A DNA stretch of 64,000 nucleotides from Amycolatopsis cihanbeyliensis. GTDB taxonomy: Bacteria; Actinomycetota; Actinomycetes; Mycobacteriales; Pseudonocardiaceae. Location: positions 930,001-994,000 of the forward strand of contig NZ_VFML01000002.1 of the NCBI RefSeq assembly GCF_006715045.1. Reading direction: 5' to 3'. Every line of letters starts with the position of its first letter. The first letter of the stretch is position 1. The notes below the pieces were generated by a model. The model was given only the letters and a program-made list of their open reading frames with translations, made no database searches and was not told the DNA's origin. Positions 25,378 to 34,005 of this stretch are shown here, in pieces. The position numbers were made by a program, and so were the translations under genes.

Positions 25378-26415
25378 TCAGTCCGGCCGGACGAGCACCT
25401 TCAGCGCCGTGCGGTCGGCCATCGCCCGGTAGCCGTCGGGCACCTCGCTCAGGCCGATGGTGCGGTCGAACACCCGGCCGGGCTCGACCGTACCGTCGAG
25501 CACATCGGGCAGCAGTTCGTCGATGTAGGCGCGCGCCGGGGCCACCCCGCCGGTCAGCGTGACGTTCCGGACGAACATACCGAAACCGACCGCCGCCTCC
25601 CGGTACTGTGGCATCCCCACTCGGCTCACCCTGCCGCCGGCCCGGACCACGCCGAACCCCGTCTCGAGCGCGTTCAGGGTGCCGACGCACTCCAGCACGG
25701 CGTGGGTCCCATCACCGCCGGTGAGCTCACGAACCCGCTCGACGCCTTCCTTCCCGCGCTCGGCGACCACATCCGTGGCGCCGAACTCGCGGCCGATGTC
25801 GGTGCGGTCGGTGTGCCGTCCCATGAGGACGATCCGCTCGGCTCCCAGCCGCCGTGCCGCCAGTACCGCACACAGCCCGACCGCGCCGTCCCCGATCACC
25901 GTCACCGTCGTGCGCGGGCTGACGCCGGCCGTCACCGCGCAGTGGTGCCCGGTCGGGAAGACGTCGGACAGCGTCAGCAACGAGGGAAGCAGCGCGGAGT
26001 CCACACCGACGGGCAGCTTCACCAGCGTCCCCTGTGCCTGTGGCACCCGCACCGCCTCGCCCTGGCAGCCGTCCACATCGCCCGCTCCCCAGAAGCCGCC
26101 GTTGCGGCAGGAGGTGTGCAGGCCCTCGCGGCAGAAGTCGCAGGTGTTGTCCGCCCAGACGAACGGGGAGACCACGAGGTCACCGACGGCGAGGCCGGAC
26201 ACCGCCGAGCCGACCTCCTCGACGACGCCGATGAACTCGTGGCCGATGCGGTCGGCCCGCTCGGCGTCGGGTTTCGACTGGTACGGCCACAGGTCACTGC
26301 CGCAGACGCAGGAGCGCAACACTCGCACCACGGCGTCGGTCGGCTCGCGCAGCTTCGGGTCCGGAACCTCCTCCACCCGCACATCGCCCGCGCCGTAGAT
26401 GACAGTCGCTCGCAT
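25378..26415 (-). CDS. Zinc-dependent alcohol dehydrogenase (MDR family)
   Basis: Medium-chain dehydrogenase/reductase of 345 residues, NAD(P)-dependent. Catalytic zinc ligands: C of CVCGSDLW (~37) and the GHEFIG His-Glu pair (~58-59). The structural zinc site has the Cys residues of NTCDFCREGLHTSC. The Rossmann motif is GDGAVGLCA. The ATG at 26415 is the first start after the GntR stop; the gene follows the GntR gene by 55 bp on the same strand, so the two form an operon probably autoregulated by GntR. The substrate may relate to the YeiH exporter on the other side of GntR. Confidence 0.88.
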   Translation of the reverse strand: MRATVIYGAGDVRVEEVPDPKLREPTDAVVRVLRSCVCGSDLWPYQSKPDAERADRIGHEFIGVVEEVGSAVSGLAVGDLVVSPFVWADNTCDFCREGLHTSCRNGGFWGAGDVDGCQGEAVRVPQAQGTLVKLPVGVDSALLPSLLTLSDVFPTGHHCAVTAGVSPRTTVTVIGDGAVGLCAVLAARRLGAERIVLMGRHTDRTDIGREFGATDVVAERGKEGVERVRELTGGDGTHAVLECVGTLNALETGFGVVRAGGRVSRVGMPQYREAAVGFGMFVRNVTLTGGVAPARAYIDELLPDVLDGTVEPGRVFDRTIGLSEVPDGYRAMADRTALKVLVRPD

Positions 26416-26470
26416 GAACCCCTCCGATCCTGCTCGCTTCCGAACTCCCTTGCTCGATCCCAGCGGGTAG

Positions 26471-27247
26471 CTAGATCGGCTCGGCCCGGCCCGGCGAACC
26501 GACCAGCCGGTACCCCGCGCGACCGGAGAACTCGGCGGTGAGCGCGAACCGGTCGCCGCGCACCACGGTATGCCGCCATTCCACCGGCCGCCCCTCGGCG
26601 TGACCGATCCTGCTGACGGAGAACGCGGCCGCGGCCGCGTCGCACCGCAGTTGGACGCGCTCGGCCGGGGTCGGCACGACGGCGTGGATCTGCTCACTTC
26701 CGCGGTCGAGCCGGATTCCGGTGCGCCGGTCCAGTTCGTCGTACAGGCTGGTGTGCCGGAAGTCGGCGTCGAGCAGCGGCCGGGCCAGTGACTCGGGAAG
26801 CCAGACCCGGTCCAGCGCCAGTGGCTCCTCCCCGGCCAGCCGAAGACGTTCCAGGTAGACCAGGGGGGTGGACGCCTCCAGGTCGAGCCGCTCGGCGATG
26901 ATGGCGTCCGCCCGCACGTCGAAGGTCCGCACGACGCTGTGCTGGGAAAGGCCCGCCGCCTGCACGGAGGCGAACAGGCTGTAGAGCGCACCGACCGGCT
27001 GGCTGATCTCCGGGATCGGTGCGATCCGGGGTTGCCGCCCGCGCTCGGAGATGATCACCCCGTCGGCCCGTAGCTGGCGCAGCGCCTGGCGCACCGTCTG
27101 CCTGCTGACGCCGTACTCCTCGACCAGCGCGAGCTCGCCGGGGACGTAGTCGGCGAACTCCCCCGCCCGCACCCGGGTGAGCAGGTGCCGCTGCAGTTGC
27201 CGCCACAGGGGAACCGACGTGTCCCGGTCCAGGGTGCTCCCGGCCAT
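26471..27247 (-). CDS. GntR/HutC-family regulator (UTRA domain)
   Basis: A 258-residue repressor. The winged helix (~10-75) contains GELALVEEYGVSRQTVRQALRQL in its central part, and the UTRA effector domain occupies ~95-245. It heads an operon with the zinc dehydrogenase and is divergent from a YeiH-family exporter. Two ATGTAC-type palindromes lie in the shared promoter region and match the usual operator form for this family. The effector is unknown; the genes it flanks suggest a small organic or sulfur compound. Confidence 0.88.
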   Translation of the reverse strand: MAGSTLDRDTSVPLWRQLQRHLLTRVRAGEFADYVPGELALVEEYGVSRQTVRQALRQLRADGVIISERGRQPRIAPIPEISQPVGALYSLFASVQAAGLSQHSVVRTFDVRADAIIAERLDLEASTPLVYLERLRLAGEEPLALDRVWLPESLARPLLDADFRHTSLYDELDRRTGIRLDRGSEQIHAVVPTPAERVQLRCDAAAAAFSVSRIGHAEGRPVEWRHTVVRGDRFALTAEFSGRAGYRLVGSPGRAEPI

Positions 27248-27286
27248 ATCGCCTCCTCCCGTCCACGGCGACTCTATCGATTGCCT

Positions 27287-27324
27287 TATGTACGAACATA
27301 TCGTAACGTAAATGTACGTACATT
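27287..27324. promoter_or_regulatory. Paired GntR operator-like palindromes
   Basis: A perfect palindrome AATGTACGTACATT (27311-27324) and an imperfect one TATGTACGAACATA (27287-27300) lie in the GntR-YeiH gap, with centres 24 bp apart, close to two helical turns. Both share TGTAC. This A+T-rich stretch is the only candidate promoter for both genes, so both operons would be controlled together. Confidence 0.65.
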
Positions 27325-27344
27325 AAACGGAAAGGAGTGGGGCG

Positions 27345-27404
27345 ATGACCGTGCGGGCGGTCGCCGACGGCGAACCGGCCGGCTCCGGCGAGCGGCACCG
27401 GTGA
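27345..27404 (+). CDS. 19-residue ORF overlapping the YeiH start (translational coupling)
   Basis: The frame starts at ATG 27345 behind a strong AAAGGAG site and encodes MTVRAVADGEPAGSGERHR. Its TGA overlaps the GTG start of the exporter gene as GTGA (27401-27404). The exporter itself has no close ribosome-binding site, so ribosomes finishing the small ORF probably re-initiate on it. The peptide could be only a coupling device. Confidence 0.55.
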   Translation: MTVRAVADGEPAGSGERHR

Positions 27405-28441
27405 GCGCGGACACGGCGACCCCGGTCACGCCGTCGGGCCTGGCCCAGGTGGCGCCGGGCCTTGCGGTCGCCGTGCTCGTGGCGGCGGTGGCCACCATCG
27501 CCGGCCGGTTCGTGCCGATCGTGGGCGGCCCCGTGTTCGGCATCCTGCTCGGCGCGGCCCTGGCCGCACTGGTTCCCGCGCTGCGGTCCAGTCGCTGCGG
27601 TCCCGGCTACGCGGTGGCGGCCAAGCCGGTGCTGCAACTGTCGATCGTCGTGCTGGGCACCGGCCTTTCCCTGCGGCAGGTCGTCCAGGTCGGCGGGCAG
27701 TCCCTTCCGGTCATGCTCGGTACGCTGGCCGTGGCGCTGGGCGGGGCGTGGCTGCTGGGCAACCTGCTGGGGGTACGCGGGGATGCCCGGACGCTGATCG
27801 GCGTGGGCACCGGCATCTGTGGCGCCTCCGCCATCGCCGCGACCAGCGCGGTCCTCAAGCCGAAGGACGCCGAGGTCGCCTACGCCCTCGGCACGATCTT
27901 CACCTGCAACATCGCAGCCGTACTGCTGTTCCCGCCGCTGGGGCACCTGATGGGCATGAGCCCCGAAGCGTTCGGGCTCTGGAGCGGCACCGCCATCAAC
28001 GACACCTCCTCGGTCGTGGCGGCCGCGTACGGCTACGGCGGGGAGGCGGGCGCGCACGGCGTGGTGGTCAAGCTGACCAGGACGCTGATGCTGGTCCCGA
28101 TCGTGCTCGTGCTCGCGGTGCTGGCCGCTCGCCGAAACAACGCCGCCCAGGCGTTCGACCCGCACGGCATGCCGTGGCGGCGGATCGTGCCGCCGTTCCT
28201 GCTCGGGTTCCTCCTCGCCGTCACCGTGGGCAGCCTCGGCGTGATCCCCGATTCCTGGCACCCAGCCCTTTCCACGGCAGGCACCTTCCTGATCACCACC
28301 GCGCTGACCGGGATCGGGCTCGGCCTGCGGTTGACCGATATGCGCACGGCCGGTCATCGTCCGCTGCTGCTCGGGGTGCTGCTGTGGTTGGCGGTTTCGG
28401 TCTCCAGCCTCGCCCTGCAGGCGCTCACCGGGACCGGCTGA
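27401..28441 (+). CDS. YeiH-family putative sulfate/anion exporter
   Basis: Integral membrane protein of 346 residues with about 10 hydrophobic helices, of the YeiH/TauZ family proposed to export sulfate or sulfite formed from organosulfonates. Family signatures: SIVVLGTGLSLRQV, GVGTGICGASAIAA and GTAINDTSSVVAA. The GTG at 27401 has no close ribosome-binding site and overlaps the end of the 19-residue ORF, so it is probably translated by coupling. It is divergent from GntR and the dehydrogenase and likely under GntR control. The transported ion is inferred from the family. Confidence 0.85.
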   Translation: MSADTATPVTPSGLAQVAPGLAVAVLVAAVATIAGRFVPIVGGPVFGILLGAALAALVPALRSSRCGPGYAVAAKPVLQLSIVVLGTGLSLRQVVQVGGQSLPVMLGTLAVALGGAWLLGNLLGVRGDARTLIGVGTGICGASAIAATSAVLKPKDAEVAYALGTIFTCNIAAVLLFPPLGHLMGMSPEAFGLWSGTAINDTSSVVAAAYGYGGEAGAHGVVVKLTRTLMLVPIVLVLAVLAARRNNAAQAFDPHGMPWRRIVPPFLLGFLLAVTVGSLGVIPDSWHPALSTAGTFLITTALTGIGLGLRLTDMRTAGHRPLLLGVLLWLAVSVSSLALQALTGTG

Positions 28442-28502
28442 TCGGACCGAGGTGACCTCACGCTCAGCGACGTGCGACAACGAAATACCACCCGATCGTG
28501 GC

Positions 28503-28518
28503 TCGAACATACGGTCGA
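28503..28518 (+). promoter_or_regulatory. LexA (SOS) box-like site
   Basis: TCGAACATACGGTCGA matches the mycobacterial/actinobacterial SOS consensus TCGAAC-N4-GTTCGA at 11 of 12 defined positions. It lies 20 bp before the start of the broken DUF222 gene, a family whose members (13E12 repeats) are among known LexA targets in Mycobacterium tuberculosis. Confidence 0.6.
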
Positions 28519-28538
28519 GTATACGGTATGGTGGAGCC

Positions 28539-29241
28539 GTGAGCAGGACTTTCGGCATCGACACCTCCCGCATGGGCGAGGCGGAACTACTGGCCACGCT
28601 GGACGAGATCGAACAGCAGCGGCGAGGCCTCTCTGCCCGGGAACTGGCGGCCCTGGCCGAACTGGACGGCCGCACCACCGCCACACGGCGCCTACCGCCA
28701 TGTCGCGGCGCTGGCGCGGGAGATCCTGCGCATCAACCCCCACGACGCCCGGCAACGGGTGGCCCACGCCCGAACAGCGGTGGCCCGGCACGGCCCCACC
28801 GGTACCCCGCTGAAGCCGGACCTGCCCGAGGTGGGTGCCGCCGTGGCGGAGGGCGCGATCGGGCCCGAACATGAGGAGACCATCCGCGCCACCGTGGCCA
28901 GGTTCCCACAACCGGTGAGCCTGCCCGACCGGGAACACGCCGAGGCGTTGCTGACCACAGCCGCGCGGGAATACGAACCCCACACCGTGACCGCGCTGGG
29001 GCGAGAGATCGTGGCCCGCCTGAACCAGGACGGAAACCCACCCACCGAACACCACCTGACGCGGCCCACCCGGTTTCTGGACTGGCGCGACACCCGGGGC
29101 GGTCCGGGACCCGAAACGACGACCCAGACGCAACCTCCTCCACCACCAAGGAAAGGAGGCCGCGTGAGGCCAGATCAGCGGTGCGACAAGTCGGCGACGA
29201 ACAGCGGGCCGACCAGTCTCAGCCCGCGGTCCTGGTTTTGA
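28539..29241 (+). pseudogene. Frameshifted and truncated DUF222 (13E12-type) gene
   Basis: Two frames together encode a DUF222 domain. The first runs from GTG 28539 (ELLATLDEIEQQRRGLSARE) to about 28680; the second continues as YRHVAALAREILRINPHDA through GAIGPEHEETIRATVARF to an abnormal end at 29241. One frameshift lies near 28680-28690, and the C-terminal HNH nuclease domain is missing, replaced by a Pro-rich and unrelated tail that overlaps the converging GNAT gene. Intact relatives are around 400-500 residues. It carries an SOS-box-like promoter site. The product is presumably non-functional. Confidence 0.75.
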
Positions 29242-30172
29242 TCAGCGGCGCGTCTCGCGACAACTCCCGGAACCCGACGCTGTAGTACAGGCCGCGCGCC
29301 TCGGGATGCCCCGGCGCACCCATGCAGGCGACCGTCATCTGGGTGGCCCCGGCCACCCGCGCCAGATGCATCCCGTGCAGAAGCATCGCCCGTCCCAGCC
29401 CCCGCCGCCGGTAGTCCGGATGCGTCCCGACCGGCTCGAACTCAGCGGTCTTGTCCGCTTCGTCGAGCCACATGATCGTCGAGGATGCCATCGTTCCGTC
29501 CGGCGCCTCCACCAGGATGTGCAGGTCGCCGCGATACGCCGCCGTCCGCCGGACGCCCTGGTAGCCCTCGGCCGTGTAGGTCGAGGGAGCCCAGGCGTCC
29601 AGGTGGGCTCGGACCGCGGCATCCGGTCCGGCCTCATCGGCGGTGCGGAAACGGAATCCGTCCGGCAGCACCGGCTGTTCCAGATCGGTGAGATCCCGTT
29701 CGTTGAGCTGGGTCCAGGACCCGGTGTCGCCAAGCGAGGCCGGGTCGGTCTCATAGCCGTGCGCCGCCCATCGCCTCAGGGCGAACTCATCGGCGGCGCT
29801 CGGCCTCACCGTACGCTCGATGTCCATCGCCGCGCCGTCGTACCAGTCGATCACCTCGTCAACCAGCCCGGCGTGGTCGGGATGGACCTGATACGCCAGA
29901 TAGGCGTTGGTGACGTCCTTCTCCGACCCGTCGCTCCGCCTCACCCGGCGCGGAAGACGGGCCCAACCCCACGCCACCAGATCCCCGCCGGAAAACCACA
30001 GCCGACGCGGCCAGCTTGCGCCGTCGCTGGCGTGCCCCCTACCCCAGATCCAGGCCAGCTCACCGAACGACGCGTCGCTGTTCACCAAATCCGGGCGGAT
30101 GGCGGTGACACGCTGCGCCAGACCCTGCATGAGCCGCACGTCCGCGGCGGTCACAACCTCGAAGTTCGCCAT
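29219..30172 (-). CDS. GNAT-family N-acetyltransferase (two-domain)
   Basis: A 317-residue acetyltransferase with two GNAT folds; the C-terminal one carries the acetyl-CoA motif YRRRGLGRAML (about residue 260), preceded by the beta4 strand STIMWLDEADKTAEF. The N-terminal half is degenerate. The ATG at 30172 (MANFEVV) is preferred; the frame open to 30388 encodes a noncoding-type leader. It converges with the broken DUF222 gene. Acceptor unknown. Confidence 0.82.
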   Translation of the reverse strand: MANFEVVTAADVRLMQGLAQRVTAIRPDLVNSDASFGELAWIWGRGHASDGASWPRRLWFSGGDLVAWGWARLPRRVRRSDGSEKDVTNAYLAYQVHPDHAGLVDEVIDWYDGAAMDIERTVRPSAADEFALRRWAAHGYETDPASLGDTGSWTQLNERDLTDLEQPVLPDGFRFRTADEAGPDAAVRAHLDAWAPSTYTAEGYQGVRRTAAYRGDLHILVEAPDGTMASSTIMWLDEADKTAEFEPVGTHPDYRRRGLGRAMLLHGMHLARVAGATQMTVACMGAPGHPEARGLYYSVGFRELSRDAPLIKTRTAG

Positions 30173-30281
30173 AGCGCGCCACTGTGTCAGGACGCCGCGA
30201 AGCCGTCGAACCGTTTCCGGGGCCGCCGATCGCGGCAGCCAACAACACGACCCGCGAAGCGCACCGTCGTGGTGGCGGAAC

Positions 30282-31283
30282 CTATCGGCGCGCGTCCACC
30301 TTCGTCGCGGCGTCCCCGAACACGAACGGATCGGGCTCGCACTGGGCGATGAAGTCGCTGGGAAATCCCGGGTCGAACTCCACCGCATCTTCCAGGTGCC
30401 GGATCGCGTCCTCCGGCAGGGTCAGCTCGACGGCCCCCAGATTCTCGGTGAGCTGGGCGGCGCTGCGCACGCCCACGATCGGCAGGATCGCCGCGGATTT
30501 GCCGCGGGTCCAGGCGATCGCCACCTGCGCGGGGTGAGCGCCCAGCTCGTCGGCGACCGTCCGGACGGCACCGGCCGCCGCCCGCTCCCGCGCGGTGAGG
30601 GTCGCCGGATCGAACCGCGAGGGGCCCGGCGCACCGGCAGGGGCATCCGCGGCACCGGAAAGCACACCTCGCGCGAGCGGCGCCCAGGTGGTCACGCTCA
30701 GCCCGAATGCCTCGGCCATCGGCAGCAACTCCCGTTCGATATCCCGCTTCAGCAGGTTGTACGGCACCTGCAAGCCGGCGAACGGGGTCCGGTCGCGCCA
30801 CTGCGCGAGGGTGTTCGCCCTTGCCACGACCCACGCGGGAGTGTCGGAGATGCCGATGTGCAGAATCTTTCCCGCGCACACGGCATCGTCCAGCGCGCGC
30901 ATGGTTTCCTCGACCGGAGTGTGCCGGTCCCAGATATGCACCCAGTAGATGTCGATGTAGTCGGTGCGCAGCCGGCGCAAGCTGCGTTCCAGCGACAGTA
31001 CGAGGTTCTTGCGGTGATTGCCCGCCGCGTTGGGATCCTTGGCATCGCGCGACAAGGTGTACTTCGTGCCGATGACGAAACGATCGCGCCTGCCGAGGAC
31101 CGTGCCGAGCGTGCTCTCCCCTTCGCCGTAGGCCGACGCGGTGTCCAGCACGTTGCCACCCGCATCGGCATAGGTGTCCAGGATGCGCCGCCACTCCCGC
31201 GGGTCGTCCAGGACCATCGTGCCGAGCGCCAGTTCCGAGACCCGCAGCCCGGTCGGACCGAAAAGCCGGTATCGCATGGTCAT
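30282..31283 (-). CDS. Aldo/keto reductase
   Basis: NADP(H)-dependent (beta/alpha)8 reductase of 333 residues. The catalytic tetrad is visible: Asp of LDTASAYGEGE, Tyr of the same motif, Lys of IGTKYT and His of YWVHIWD. The late NADP-binding SAAQLTENLGA segment is present. Its ATG overlaps the stop of the PPOX gene upstream as ATGA, so the two are translated together. The conserved pairing with an F420/flavin PPOX enzyme suggests related redox roles; the aldehyde or ketone is unknown. Confidence 0.9.
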   Translation of the reverse strand: MTMRYRLFGPTGLRVSELALGTMVLDDPREWRRILDTYADAGGNVLDTASAYGEGESTLGTVLGRRDRFVIGTKYTLSRDAKDPNAAGNHRKNLVLSLERSLRRLRTDYIDIYWVHIWDRHTPVEETMRALDDAVCAGKILHIGISDTPAWVVARANTLAQWRDRTPFAGLQVPYNLLKRDIERELLPMAEAFGLSVTTWAPLARGVLSGAADAPAGAPGPSRFDPATLTARERAAAGAVRTVADELGAHPAQVAIAWTRGKSAAILPIVGVRSAAQLTENLGAVELTLPEDAIRHLEDAVEFDPGFPSDFIAQCEPDPFVFGDAATKVDARR

Positions 31284-31726
31284 CCCGCCTTCGGGAGCAC
31301 GTCACGGGCCGAAACCTCGAAGGCCGAGGCCGCCAGTCCCCAGGACACGACCCGGCGGGGCACCACAAGGATCCACGCGGGATCGAGGGGAAACGCCGCA
31401 CCCAGCCGCTCTCCCGTCTCGGCGCCACCGGTGGTGCGAGCCTCGGCACGCCCACGGATCTCGACGCCCCGTGGTGTCCACGGGTCGACCTCGGCGAGAT
31501 CGTCGACGACCAGCGCGACCTCGGCGGTCGCCTGGACGTCACGGAACTTCCTGCTGCTCGCCATCCCGGTACCGGCATAACCGCCGATCACGATGCCGCC
31601 AGTGGCGGTATCCAGCAGGAACCCGACCGGCTTGACCCGAGGCATCCCGTCCGCGCCGACCGTCGCGAGGCGGGCCAGCGGCTGGCTCCGCAGGTACTCG
31701 AACTCTGCTGTGGAAAACACGTTCAT
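31280..31726 (-). CDS. PPOX-class F420-dependent oxidoreductase
   Basis: A 148-residue split-barrel flavin/F420 enzyme, with the N-terminal ATVGADGMPRVKPVGF strand pair and VALVVDDL core, resembling the mycobacterial OxyR-type PPOX group. It probably reduces a small unsaturated compound using F420H2. It is the first gene of a two-gene operon with the aldo/keto reductase and divergent from an XRE regulator (109 bp between starts), a likely controller. Confidence 0.83.
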   Translation of the reverse strand: MNVFSTAEFEYLRSQPLARLATVGADGMPRVKPVGFLLDTATGGIVIGGYAGTGMASSRKFRDVQATAEVALVVDDLAEVDPWTPRGVEIRGRAEARTTGGAETGERLGAAFPLDPAWILVVPRRVVSWGLAASAFEVSARDVLPKAG

Positions 31727-31834
31727 GCCGAACAGCGTCGACCGGTCCTCCCGGCGGAGGGAGGCCCCGGCAGGGCCCCTCTCCCGGACGGCTTGGCCGA
31801 TCGCGCGGGGCGGACGCCGCTAGACTCGGTGACC

Positions 31835-32680
31835 ATGGTCGACAACGCGCTGGGCGGTTTCCTGCGAGCCCGGCGGGAGGCGATCGCGCCGTCCGCGGCC
31901 GGCTTCCCGAGCGGGCCCCGCCGGCGGACACCGGGGCTGCGCCGGGGCGAACTGGCCACGCTCGCCGGAATCAGCGTCGAGTACCTGACCCGCCTGGAGC
32001 GGGGGCGGGACCGGCACCCTTCCGGTCAGGTCCTCGGCGCGCTCGCCGACGCGCTCGGACTCTCGCCGGAGGAACGCGTACACCTGCATCGCCTGGTCAA
32101 GGCGAGCGATGGCGGGGGGTGCGCGCAGTCAGCGCCGCCGCGACCGGAACCGCGGCCCACCGTGCGCGCCCTGCTCGACCGGATGGAACCCACACCCGCC
32201 CTGATCGTGGACGCCCAGGGCGACGTGCTCGCGAGCAACACCGGGTTCCGGCTGCTCGCGGGACCGGTCGGCCTGCTGGACACCGATCCACCCAACCTCG
32301 CGCGCTTCGTGTTCACCCACCCGAATGCCCGCGTGACCTTCCCGGACTGGGACCGAGTGGCGGACGACCGCGCCGCGGCACTGCGGGCCGCCGGCGATCT
32401 CGGGGACCACGCGGCCGCCGCGCTCGCCGAGGAACTGTCCGTCACGGCGGGCACCGAGTTCACCCGCCGGTTCGCCGCCTCCGCCGTGCTGCCTGCCTGG
32501 ACCGGCGTCGAACGCTGGCGGCATCCCCGGTACGGCACGGTGGACCTGGCCTACGAGAACCTGGCTCTGGCGGGTACCGAAGAGCATCGCCTCCTGGTCT
32601 ACCTGCCCACCGACACCGCCACGGCCGATCCCCTCGCCGGTGACAGCATGGTCCCGGCCGCTGGACACGGGTACGCCTGA
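31835..32680 (+). CDS. XRE-family regulator with MmyB-like ligand domain
   Basis: A 281-residue regulator. The HTH (~20-85) contains GLRRGELATLAGISVEYLTR, and the rest (~105-265) is the MmyB-like PAS-related ligand-binding domain (ALIVDAQGDVLASN, later LAYENLALAG). These regulators typically sit divergent to the oxidoreductase they control, as here with the PPOX/aldo-keto reductase operon. The ATG at 31835 precedes the conserved start; an upstream ATG at 31793 is less likely. The ligand is unknown. Confidence 0.88.
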   Translation: MVDNALGGFLRARREAIAPSAAGFPSGPRRRTPGLRRGELATLAGISVEYLTRLERGRDRHPSGQVLGALADALGLSPEERVHLHRLVKASDGGGCAQSAPPRPEPRPTVRALLDRMEPTPALIVDAQGDVLASNTGFRLLAGPVGLLDTDPPNLARFVFTHPNARVTFPDWDRVADDRAAALRAAGDLGDHAAAALAEELSVTAGTEFTRRFAASAVLPAWTGVERWRHPRYGTVDLAYENLALAGTEEHRLLVYLPTDTATADPLAGDSMVPAAGHGYA

Positions 32681-32759
32681 ACGTGTTGCCTCGAGACCAC
32701 GGGTCGCGCGGTGCGGACCTGGCGGTCTCCTCCCGACGGTGATGCGCCACCGGGCATTC

Positions 32760-33398
32760 TCACGGGGTCCACACCATCGTCCGCTGGTGCAGCCGCTTGC
32801 CCTGGTGCCGGATACCGGGCACCAGCGGAGTCGGACCGTGCGCGACGAAACCCATACGTTCGAAGAACCGCACCGCACGGGTGTTCTCGCGCAGGGTCTG
32901 GAGGTGGCAGCCGGGTGATCCGGTTTCCCTGAGCCGGTCGAACCAGCGGTTCATCAGCCCGGCCGCGGCGCCGGTGCCGCGCGCACGGGGCTCCACGTTG
33001 ATGTGCAGGTGCGCCGGCCACCGGTCGTCGTCGAAATCCCCGGCGGTGGGCTCGCGCCGGACCGCGGCGAGAGCCGTATCCGCGAGTGCACGCGCGAAGA
33101 ATGCCGCGGTGCGCGGCCGGAACATCAGCCGGTGCCGCTTGATCGCCCCCACCAAGCGGTCGCTCTCACTGGGGAACGTCCGGCCGTCCAGGCAGCCGAC
33201 CAGATACCCGGCCAGCGCGCCGTCGACCACGGCGAGAAACACCGACTCCGGTTCCCGGTCCAGGTACGGGTCGAGGTAGATGGCCAACTCGGACTCCGCA
33301 TGGCCCCACAGCGAGGCGCTGGGAGCCCCCTCGCCCGCGCGGCCGGCCAGCGTGCGGAGCTCGGCCCGGTCGGCCTCCGTGAATGTCCGGATTTCCAC
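32760..33398 (-). CDS. GNAT-family N-acetyltransferase
   Basis: Single-domain acetyltransferase of 212 residues. Start MEIRTFTEADRAEL, beta4 strand LHINVEPRARGTGAAAGL holding the acetyl-CoA pyrophosphate loop (RGTGAA), and the final NTRAVRFFERMGFV helix-strand are standard GNAT features. It stands alone, converging with the XRE gene. Acceptor unknown. Confidence 0.87.
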   Translation of the reverse strand: MEIRTFTEADRAELRTLAGRAGEGAPSASLWGHAESELAIYLDPYLDREPESVFLAVVDGALAGYLVGCLDGRTFPSESDRLVGAIKRHRLMFRPRTAAFFARALADTALAAVRREPTAGDFDDDRWPAHLHINVEPRARGTGAAAGLMNRWFDRLRETGSPGCHLQTLRENTRAVRFFERMGFVAHGPTPLVPGIRHQGKRLHQRTMVWTP

Positions 33399-33523
33399 GC
33401 CGCCTGCCTACCCTGCTCGGTGGGAGCCGTCCAGGCTGACACGCGGGGTCCCGTGCCGCTCGCCGCGCCCTGGCCCGGGGATGATGGCCACGGCACCAAT
33501 CCAGCGACGAACGGGAGCCGGGA

Positions 33524-33928
33524 ATGTCGCGTTATCACGAACTCAAGCACCGGGCGGTGACCTCGTTCCAGCGTCGGGTCGGCAACCCGATATTGCGCAG
33601 GCTGCCGAGTCAAACCCTGCTGGAGACCACCGGGCGGAAGTCCGGTCTGCCCCGGCAGACGCCGATCGGCGGGCGGCGGATCGGAGGGGAGTTCTGGTTC
33701 GTGTCCGAGCACGGCGAGAAGTCCCAGTACGTGCGCAACATCCAGGCCGATCCGCGGGTCCGGCTCCGGCTGAACGGGAGGTGGCACTCCGGCACCGCGC
33801 ACCTGGTGCCGGAGGACGACGCGAAGGCGCGGCTCAAGGCACTGCCACGGATGAACAGCGCCGCGGTCCGGGTGGTCGGAACCGACCTGCTGACACTGCG
33901 CATCGACCTGACCGACCTCACCGGCTGA
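33524..33928 (+). CDS. Deazaflavin (F420)-dependent nitroreductase, Ddn-like
   Basis: A 134-residue split beta-barrel protein of the Ddn/FQR family that uses F420H2. The family pattern LLETTGRKSGLPRQTP and the cofactor-contact segment FWFVSEHGEKSQYVRNIQADPR are present. Members reduce quinones or nitro compounds. The ATG follows GGGAG. It is followed by another split-barrel protein gene on the same strand, 77 bp on. Confidence 0.88.
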   Translation: MSRYHELKHRAVTSFQRRVGNPILRRLPSQTLLETTGRKSGLPRQTPIGGRRIGGEFWFVSEHGEKSQYVRNIQADPRVRLRLNGRWHSGTAHLVPEDDAKARLKALPRMNSAAVRVVGTDLLTLRIDLTDLTG

Positions 33929-34005
33929 GCCGGCGGGGTGACCGGCGACGCCCGGACGAGAAACCATGACAGCGATTGACAGGGTTCCGCCCTAGCGTCG
34001 GCGGC

